Below, piece by piece: positions 58,416 to 64,000 of a stretch of DNA of 64,000 bases (position 1 is its first letter; every line of letters starts with the position of its first letter). The notes below the pieces were generated by a model. The model saw only the letters and a program-made list of their open reading frames with translations, did not search any database and was not told the DNA's origin. This stretch comes from Bryobacterales bacterium (lineage in GTDB: Bacteria > Acidobacteriota > Terriglobia > Bryobacterales > Bryobacteraceae): assembly GCA_026954325.1 (NCBI GenBank), contig JAIXKK010000153.1, positions 1 to 64,000 of the forward strand, written 5' to 3'. A program made the position numbers and the translations under genes.

Positions 58416-60275
58416 CTACTTGCCCAGGGCTTTGAGGATTTCCTCCTTGAGATCGAGATTGCGAATGAGGCGGTGGAGATAGTTGGGGTGCACGCCGAGG
58501 CGGTGGGCGGCTTCGGTGTAATTGCCTTTGGTATGGCAGACGGCTTCGAGGATCAGCCGCCGCTTCTCGCCGGTAACAGAAGAGCGGAACTGGCCGAGGG
58601 CTTCAGGAGGGGGGCGCGAGGATTCAAGGAGGTCTTCGGGAAGATCTTCGGGGAGGATATACTCCGAATTGCCGAGAACCACGGCGCGTTCGATGGCGTT
58701 GCGCAGTTCGCGTACGTTGCCGGGCCAATCGTAGGCTTCGAGAATCGCGCGGGCCTCCGGGGAGATGCCGTTGATTTTCTTGTTGACCTGCGCGGCGACG
58801 CGGGAGGCGACATAGGTTGCCAGCAATTGGACATCGCCGGTCCGCTCCCTGAGCGGGGGCATGGTGACAGAGAGCACGTCGAGACGATAGTAGAGGTCCT
58901 GGCGGAAGGTTGCTTTCTCGATGGCGGCTTTGAGATCGGCATTCGTGGCGGCAATGAGGCGGACATCGACGCGGATGGAGCGGGTGCCGCCGACGCGTTC
59001 GAATTCGCGCTCTTCGATGGCGCGGAGCAGCTTTGCCTGCAGGGAAATGGGGATCTCGCCAATCTCATCGAGGAAGAGAGTTCCACCGTCAGCGAGTTCG
59101 AAGCGGCCCTTCTTTTGAGCAATGGCGTGGGTGAAGGCTCCGCGCTCATGGCCGAAGAGTTCGCTTTCGAGAAGCGGTTCGGTAAGAGCGGCGCAGTTGA
59201 CGGCAACGAAGGGACGCTGGGCGCGGGGACTGTTGCGGTGAATGGCGCGGGCCACCAGTTCCTTGCCGGTGCCGCTCTCGCCGCGGATGAGGATTGTCGC
59301 TGATGTAGGGGCGGCGCGGGAGATAAAGCGGTAGACATCCTGCATGCGGGGGCTTTCGCCGACCATGTCGTGTTCGAGGTTGATTTCCTCGCGCAGGCGG
59401 GTGTTTTCCGCGGCAAGCATTTCGAAGCGGCGCGCGGAATCGAGGGCCAGGCCTCCGATGGAGCCGGCGGCGGCGGCAAACTGCAGGTGATCGTCGTCGA
59501 AAGTGCCCGTAGTTTCGAGGTAGAGCGCGCCGATCAATTGATCGCGGCTGGCCAGGGGAGCGGCGATGCGGCAGGAGGTGTCTTCCCGGGCGAGGGTGGC
59601 GATACCGTCGCGGGCGGCGCGCTCCAGGAGATGATCGGGCACGGTGACGGTGGTTTCAAAACCGGCCGTATCGTCCCAACTGAAGGAAAGGGGATCGGCG
59701 GGCGGCGGGCACGTGAGGAGGATGGCGGCCTGATGCGCGGCCGATGCTTCGGCGATGAGGCCCAGGAGTTGATGAGCGAGGGGCTTCAGGCCGTCGGCGG
59801 AGCGAATGACGGTGCTGATTTTGAGGAGAGCCTGAAGGCTTTGGGTGGCGCGCGGGTCATGGGGAAGGTCTGTACCGGTGAGGTAAAGAGAATCGAGATG
59901 GGGCAACTCGACCATGGTGGCGGTCTGCCGGCTTGTGCTGTCCAGGCGGATGGAGCGGTTCTCGCCGGCGTCCGCGGGCTGATCTTCGGTGAGAAACAGG
60001 ATGTGCCTGTCGCCAATGCGGATGGTGTCGCCGTGGGCAAGGGCACGCTCACGGACGGGGACGCCGTTGACGAAGATGCCGTTGCGGCTTTGAAGATCGC
60101 GGATGAGGAAATCGCCGGACTGCTGGGCCAGAATCCGGCAGTGGTGGCGGGAAACCAGTTCGTCGCTCAGGACAAGATGATTTCCCGGATGGCGGCCAAT
60201 GGAGAGATCCCGGCGGTCAAAAAGAGTGACCTGGCCTTTGGAAGGACCGTCAAGCAGGATGAGCCTGGGGGTCAT
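58416..60275 (-). CDS. FHA-GAF-AAA+ sigma54-dependent activator with GAFTHA motif
   Basis: The 619-residue regulator has an FHA domain (about 23-92, [21 protein letters not shown]), a GAF domain (about 150-285), an AAA+ sigma54-interaction domain (about 303-530; Walker A GESGTGKE 332-339, Walker B TLFLDE 399-404) and a C-terminal Fis-type HTH (about 570-612). The conserved loop that touches sigma54, normally GAFTGA, reads GAFTHA (379-384; bases 59124-59141). FHA implies control by phosphothreonine signalling. It is divergent from the small secreted gene at 60455. Confidence 0.93.
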   Translation of the reverse strand: MTPRLILLDGPSKGQVTLFDRRDLSIGRHPGNHLVLSDELVSRHHCRILAQQSGDFLIRDLQSRNGIFVNGVPVRERALAHGDTIRIGDRHILFLTEDQPADAGENRSIRLDSTSRQTATMVELPHLDSLYLTGTDLPHDPRATQSLQALLKISTVIRSADGLKPLAHQLLGLIAEASAAHQAAILLTCPPPADPLSFSWDDTAGFETTVTVPDHLLERAARDGIATLAREDTSCRIAAPLASRDQLIGALYLETTGTFDDDHLQFAAAAGSIGGLALDSARRFEMLAAENTRLREEINLEHDMVGESPRMQDVYRFISRAAPTSATILIRGESGTGKELVARAIHRNSPRAQRPFVAVNCAALTEPLLESELFGHERGAFTHAIAQKKGRFELADGGTLFLDEIGEIPISLQAKLLRAIEEREFERVGGTRSIRVDVRLIAATNADLKAAIEKATFRQDLYYRLDVLSVTMPPLRERTGDVQLLATYVASRVAAQVNKKINGISPEARAILEAYDWPGNVRELRNAIERAVVLGNSEYILPEDLPEDLLESSRPPPEALGQFRSSVTGEKRRLILEAVCHTKGNYTEAAHRLGVHPNYLHRLIRNLDLKEEILKALGK

Positions 60276-60387
60276 GTTGGGGGCAGCCTAACGAGGAGTA
60301 TAGCCCAAGCTAACCAGAAGGATAGTGTTTTTGGGCCGGCGGGCGTTTCGATCACGCAATATCAATCACATGGGGACATTGGAGCGA

Positions 60388-60403
60388 TGGCCCGGGAAGT
60401 GCC
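60388..60403 (+). promoter_or_regulatory. Candidate sigma54 promoter
   Basis: TGGCCCGGGAAGTGCC matches the -24/-12 pattern TGGCACG-N4-TTGCW with the required GG-N10-GC spacing: six of seven in the -24 box, three of five in the -12 box. It lies between the sigma54 activator and the gene at 60455, with room for a start site near 60415. Confidence 0.45.
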
Positions 60404-60454
60404 CTTCTGTTTGGCGAACCGGTGACCGGGTTCAACGTAAAGGAGGAAAAGAAA

Positions 60455-60865
60455 ATGACTTACCGCAATTTCCTGCTACCCGTTCTGGGTGCGCTGGTGA
60501 TGACTCTTTCGGGTTTTGCGCAAACTGGCGTGGAGGCAAGAGTCCCGTTTGACTTTCATGTGGGGAAGGCCGTGTTTCCGGCCGGTACGTACAGGGTGAA
60601 GTTCGGCGAACCGGCCGGCGCCGTGCTTGTCAGATCCATGGAGGGCAAGGGTGCGGCGATAGTTATCACCAATGGCCTTTCGCCCGCCAAAGAGCAGGTG
60701 TGCCGGCTGGTGTTCCACCAGTACGGGAACGTCTTCTATCTGAATCAGGTGTGGGGGCCTGACGGCGGAGGGCGGCAACTGATTCCGACGGCGGCGGAAC
60801 GGGAGACGGCAATGGCCGCGGTGCGAAGCGCAAGGATCGACGTCGCGGCGAACATCCACAAGTAA
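60455..60865 (+). CDS. Small secreted protein
   Basis: The product is 136 residues from MTYRNFLLPVLGALVMTLSGFAQ, a signal peptide, with a strong AAAGGAGG site (60439-60446) eight bases upstream that decides this start over an ATG 11 codons earlier. The mature part is a compact beta-rich domain: VEARVPFDFHVGKAVFPAGTYRVKF, AVLVRSMEGKGAAIVITNG. The VPFDFxVG..FPAGxY pattern is frequent in small Acidobacteria secreted proteins of unknown role. A sigma54-type promoter and the divergent sigma54 activator suggest regulated expression. Confidence 0.8.
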   Translation: MTYRNFLLPVLGALVMTLSGFAQTGVEARVPFDFHVGKAVFPAGTYRVKFGEPAGAVLVRSMEGKGAAIVITNGLSPAKEQVCRLVFHQYGNVFYLNQVWGPDGGGRQLIPTAAERETAMAAVRSARIDVAANIHK

Positions 60866-61223
60866 CAATGCAATGGAAAGCGCACATCCCGCGGAGGAAA
60901 CCTGGAAGGTGGGAGCGGCAGCGACAAGACTGCCGCTCCTTCTGATTGATGGTGAGTTGTTGGTGGCGAGACGAGATTGATGGCGAGAATTCGCGGCACT
61001 GTCCTGAGACCCTGCTGCTCCGGAAGGTGAATCCGGAGGGCAAGGTCCCGCGGTAGGGCCCTGACCTGACCGGGGCAGGAAGGAGAGGAAACCAATCCAC
61101 GGTGGTGCGCATCAAATTTACGCACGGACGCAGAGATTCCTCCCGAGGGGGTTCGCCTTGACGCTATGTCTTGACAAGACTAGAATTGAGGGTAGCTTGA
61201 GGACGTTTGCCATCAGGTACCTT
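60866..61223. other. Intergenic region with one hairpin
   Basis: No gene is seen in these 358 bases apart from the terminator at 60912-60943. A TTGACA at 61171-61176 could be the -35 box of the following gene, but the matching -10 is weak. Confidence 0.6.
60912..60943 (+). terminator. Stem-loop terminator
   Basis: A perfect 10-bp stem (GGAGCGGCAG at 60912-60921, complement at 60930-60939) with an eight-base loop is followed by only a short T-rich run (TTCT). It lies 46 bases after the small secreted gene. Confidence 0.65.
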
Positions 61224-62894
61224 ATGCGAGCAACAGCGACCGTTTTCTCTCTGGGCATGGCGCTGAGCCTTGTCGTCACACCCGCCGTCGCCGCCGACAA
61301 AAAGAAGGCAAGCGACGAAAACCGCGAAACCGTCGCAAAACCGCTGTCGGAAAAGGAGCGCAAGAAGCGGGAAGCCAAGCTGCGGAAGGAGTTGGAAACA
61401 CCTTACCGCAAATGGCTGAACGAGGATGTCGGCTATATCATTTCCGACGAGGAACGGAAGGCATTCAGGAATCTGAACACGGATGAGGAGCGGGAGCAGT
61501 TCATCGAGCAATTCTGGCTGCGCCGCGACCCCACTCCGGACACACAGGAAAACGAATTCAAGGAAGAGCACTACCGGCGCATCGCCTACGCGAATGAACG
61601 GTTTGCCTCGGGGATTCCGGGATGGAAGACGGATCGCGGCCGGATATACATCACATTCGGGCCGCCGGACGAAATTGAATCCCATCCTTCGGGCGGCACC
61701 TACGAGCGGCCATACGAAGAGGGCGGCGGCACCACGTCCACCTATCCGTTCGAGCAGTGGCGGTACCGGTGGCTCGAGGGAATCGGTTCGGACATTATTA
61801 TAGAGTTCGTCGATACGACGATGACCGGCGAGTACCGGATGACGATGGATCCCTCCGAGAAGGACGCCTTGCTGTATGTTCCCAACGCCGGTTTGACACT
61901 GATGGAACAGATGGGCCTTGCGAGCAAGACGGACCGGTTCAGCCGGACGGACGGAACGAGGCTCGGCACGGGTACGATGCCGCTGCCGGCGCGCATGAAT
62001 CAGTTCGAACGGCTGCAACAATACGCCAACCTGCAAAAGCCGCCGCCCGTGAAGTTCAAGGACCTGGAAGCGGCGGTGAATTCGACCATCCGCTACAACC
62101 TTCTTCCGATGAAGGTGCGTACGGACTTCATGCGCCTCACCAATTCGACGATTCTTTCGAATATCACCATCCAACTGGAAAAACGCGATTTGCAGTACAA
62201 GCAGCAGGATGGAGTTTCGAAGGGCGTGGTCAACATCTATGCGCGCATCACGTCGATGACGCGCCGGGTGGTGAACGTGTTTGAAGACGTCGTCAGCGTC
62301 GAGTTTCCTTCGGCATTGACGGCGGACGCAATCAAAGGCGTATCTCTTTATCAGAAATCCGTTCCGCTGCCGCCGGGAACCTACCGGGTGAATATTGTGG
62401 TGAAGGACATCAACGGCGGTAACATGAACAACTACGAAATGGCGCTGCACGTACCGCATTACGATGACGAGAAGCTTGGTTCGAGTTCGCTGGTGCTGGC
62501 GGATCTGATCGAAAAGGTTCCCACCCGCAGCATTGGAACCGGGCAGTTCGTGATCGGCACCTCGAAGGTGCGTCCGCGGATCGGAGAGACGTTCCATCGC
62601 GACGAGAAGATGGGCATCTATCTTCAGATCTACAACTTCACCACGGACGAGAAGACACGCAAGCCGAGCGGTACGGTGGAGTATGAAGTGGTGAAGACGG
62701 GAAGCAACGAGAAGATTTTCGATTTCAGCGAGCAAATCGATAAGATTGAAGGCGCCTCCGGGCAGCAGGTAACCATCGAGAAGCTTTTGCCGCTTCAGAA
62801 CATGGAGCCGGGACAGTACATTTTGAAAATGAAGGTGCAGGACAAGCTCGGCAATCAAGTGCTGACGCCTCAGGCAACTTTCACAGTGGTTTAG
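61224..62894 (+). CDS. GWxTD domain-containing secreted protein
   Basis: The product is 556 residues from MRATATVFSLGMALSLVVTPAVA, a signal peptide, followed by a charged linker (KKKASDENRETVAKPLSEKERKK) and the GWxTD domain: FWLRRDPTPDTQENEFKEEHYRRI, then GWKTDRGRIYITFGPPDEIES. The C-terminal 250 residues are beta-rich (VNIYARITSMTRRVVNVFEDVVS, QIYNFTTDEKTRK) and probably extracellular or periplasmic. Function is unknown, but the family is a hallmark of Acidobacteria. An upstream TTG at 61158 is less likely because the signal peptide would be internal. Confidence 0.9.
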   Translation: MRATATVFSLGMALSLVVTPAVAADKKKASDENRETVAKPLSEKERKKREAKLRKELETPYRKWLNEDVGYIISDEERKAFRNLNTDEEREQFIEQFWLRRDPTPDTQENEFKEEHYRRIAYANERFASGIPGWKTDRGRIYITFGPPDEIESHPSGGTYERPYEEGGGTTSTYPFEQWRYRWLEGIGSDIIIEFVDTTMTGEYRMTMDPSEKDALLYVPNAGLTLMEQMGLASKTDRFSRTDGTRLGTGTMPLPARMNQFERLQQYANLQKPPPVKFKDLEAAVNSTIRYNLLPMKVRTDFMRLTNSTILSNITIQLEKRDLQYKQQDGVSKGVVNIYARITSMTRRVVNVFEDVVSVEFPSALTADAIKGVSLYQKSVPLPPGTYRVNIVVKDINGGNMNNYEMALHVPHYDDEKLGSSSLVLADLIEKVPTRSIGTGQFVIGTSKVRPRIGETFHRDEKMGIYLQIYNFTTDEKTRKPSGTVEYEVVKTGSNEKIFDFSEQIDKIEGASGQQVTIEKLLPLQNMEPGQYILKMKVQDKLGNQVLTPQATFTVV

Positions 62895-62943
62895 TCGGGT
62901 CATTCAGCCCGGCGGAGATGGTTCCGCCGGCTTTATCAGGCTG

Positions 62944-64000
62944 ATGCAGCTAATGGCATTTCCGAAAACCGGTCGTTGGGCCGCGTTCTTCGCGGTAATC
63001 ATGAGCGCCGCGCCCGCCTTCGCCTCGCAAAACAGTCTCACGGGTAGTATTGCCGGAGTGGTGAGCAATGCTCTCGGCGTTCCTCAGATGGGGGCCAGTG
63101 TGCTGTTGTTCAACCACTTGGAAAGGCAAGTGGCAAAAGCATTTACCGACGAGCGCGGAACGTTCCAGTTCGACTCTCTCCCCGCGGACCACTACAATGT
63201 GCGCATCACGCTCTTGAGTTTTCTGCCGGCGATACGGAACAACATCAGTGTGCAGCCGGGCGTGCGGCAGATCCTATCCATCAACATGGCGGGAGTGCTG
63301 AGCACCATTGAACTGGTGTATTCACTGCCCCTGCAGCAGGGCCTGATGAGCGACGACTGGAAGTGGACCCTGCGAAGTTCCATGCCGACGCGGCCCGTTC
63401 TGCGCGTTCTCGATAACGGAAGCGGGGATCTGATGCGGCAGTTGCGGGCGAGTTCGGGGATGTTTACGGACACCACGGGCGTCGTCAAGCTCTCGGCTGG
63501 AGACATGCCGGCCGCGCCCACGCTGGGAAGCCAGCCGGATTTAGGGACGGCGTTCGCCTTGGCGACATCCGTGCACGGAGCAAACCGGGTTGGCATTAGC
63601 GGGAACGTCGGCTACGGGTCCGCTTCGGGAAATCCCGCCGCGGGGTTCCGAACCTCGTTCAGCCGGCAGACGGAAGACGGCCGCAGTCCGGAACTGGCTA
63701 TCACGATGCGGCAGATTTTCCTGGCGGGACGCGTGGGCAGCGGACTGGTGACCGGAGCGTCGGATTCGGTTCCTGTGTTACGCACGATGTCACTGAGCCT
63801 CAACGACCAAATCCAACTTGGGGATAGCCTGCTGGTATCGTACGGGGGCACTCTCGAATCGGTGCAGTTCCTTCAGCGTCTGAATTATTTTTCGCCGTAC
63901 GTGCGGTTGAGCTACGATCTTGACCATGCGGGCGTATTGGAGTTTGGATACAGTTCCGGACTGCCGCCGACTCAGCTTTACGAAGGCGCAAGCAACGCGA
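62944..64000 (+). CDS. Secreted carboxypeptidase-regulatory-domain protein, 3' end outside the window
   Basis: The frame is open from ATG 62944 to the window edge (352 codons). It has a signal peptide (TGRWAAFFAVIMSAAPAFA) and a carboxypeptidase-regulatory beta sandwich (about 30-115: LTGSIAGVVSNALGVPQMGASVLLFN, DERGTFQFDSLPADHYNVRI), then beta-rich sequence that could be a barrel (VGISGNVGYGSASG, SLSLNDQIQLGDSLLVSYGG). It follows the GWxTD gene by 49 bases on the same strand, so the two may be cotranscribed. No TonB plug motif is seen in the visible part. Confidence 0.85.
   Translation, partial: MQLMAFPKTGRWAAFFAVIMSAAPAFASQNSLTGSIAGVVSNALGVPQMGASVLLFNHLERQVAKAFTDERGTFQFDSLPADHYNVRITLLSFLPAIRNNISVQPGVRQILSINMAGVLSTIELVYSLPLQQGLMSDDWKWTLRSSMPTRPVLRVLDNGSGDLMRQLRASSGMFTDTTGVVKLSAGDMPAAPTLGSQPDLGTAFALATSVHGANRVGISGNVGYGSASGNPAAGFRTSFSRQTEDGRSPELAITMRQIFLAGRVGSGLVTGASDSVPVLRTMSLSLNDQIQLGDSLLVSYGGTLESVQFLQRLNYFSPYVRLSYDLDHAGVLEFGYSSGLPPTQLYEGASNA

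Noticed and set aside
61010-61090. GGAAGG and CCTGACC stretches recalling SRP RNA
   Set aside because: The order and pairing of the conserved SRP core are not present.

Overview
The window looks like a chromosomal segment of an Acidobacteriota bacterium, most likely of the Bryobacterales/Solibacteres group. That is inferred from very GC-rich DNA, large Oar-like TonB-dependent receptors with an N-terminal carboxypeptidase-regulatory domain, a GWxTD-domain protein, many secreted or Tat-exported enzymes, and PQQ-dehydrogenase, cytochrome c and RidA genes side by side. No rRNA, tRNA, CRISPR array, prophage or intact insertion sequence was found.

Layout. 0-2.3 kb: a DUF3037 gene and a decayed UvrD-type helicase gene that has lost its Walker A region. 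2.6-13.2 kb: an MFS transporter, an IclR regulator, and (divergently) an Oar-like receptor followed by a compact run of exported enzymes (class V aminotransferase fold, beta-propeller/PHP metallohydrolase, RraA-like protein). This block is bracketed by a 247-bp inverted repeat made of DUF3037 sequence. 13.5-18.8 kb: Ku, a Tat-exported enolase-superfamily enzyme, a lone receiver protein, a beta-barrel protein and a broken SGNH hydrolase. 18.9-25.8 kb: a second Oar-like receptor interrupted by one in-frame TAG, then an unrecognised protein of about 1,055 residues with its own promoter. 25.9-31.4 kb: a cysE / kinase / racemase / NAL-family operon, a divergent enolase with altered active-site residues, and a sugar-isomerase-fold protein. 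31.5-37.3 kb: smc, with a 12-bp tandem repeat inside the ATPase head, and a frameshifted SelA-like PLP gene. 37.5-41.1 kb: a secreted triple-RidA protein, a dihaem cytochrome c and a PQQ dehydrogenase. 41.3-44.8 kb: a DapA-family gene and hemD-atpZ-atpI-atpB-atpE, that is, F0 genes without F1. 45-49.3 kb: a frameshifted DUF362 gene, tex and an ISKra4-type transposase remnant. 49.5-54 kb: secreted proteins, an arylamine N-acetyltransferase, a deletion scar joining a PIG-L deacetylase to a decarboxylase tail, and a DUF3300 protein. 54-58.2 kb: a tightly overlapping Hsp70 - Ca2+/H+ exchanger - cyclase - SDR operon. 58.4-64 kb: an FHA-GAF-sigma54 activator with a GAFTHA motif, a small secreted protein with a sigma54-like promoter, a GWxTD protein, and the start of another secreted regulatory-domain protein that runs off the window.

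Large-scale structure. From about 8.4 to 48.8 kb the + strand is C-rich whatever the gene direction. From about 49.5 kb to the end it is G-rich. The switch falls on the transposase remnant, so it marks either an origin-polarity skew switch or a rearrangement joint. Several genes are broken by single-base changes, which may be real decay or assembly error.
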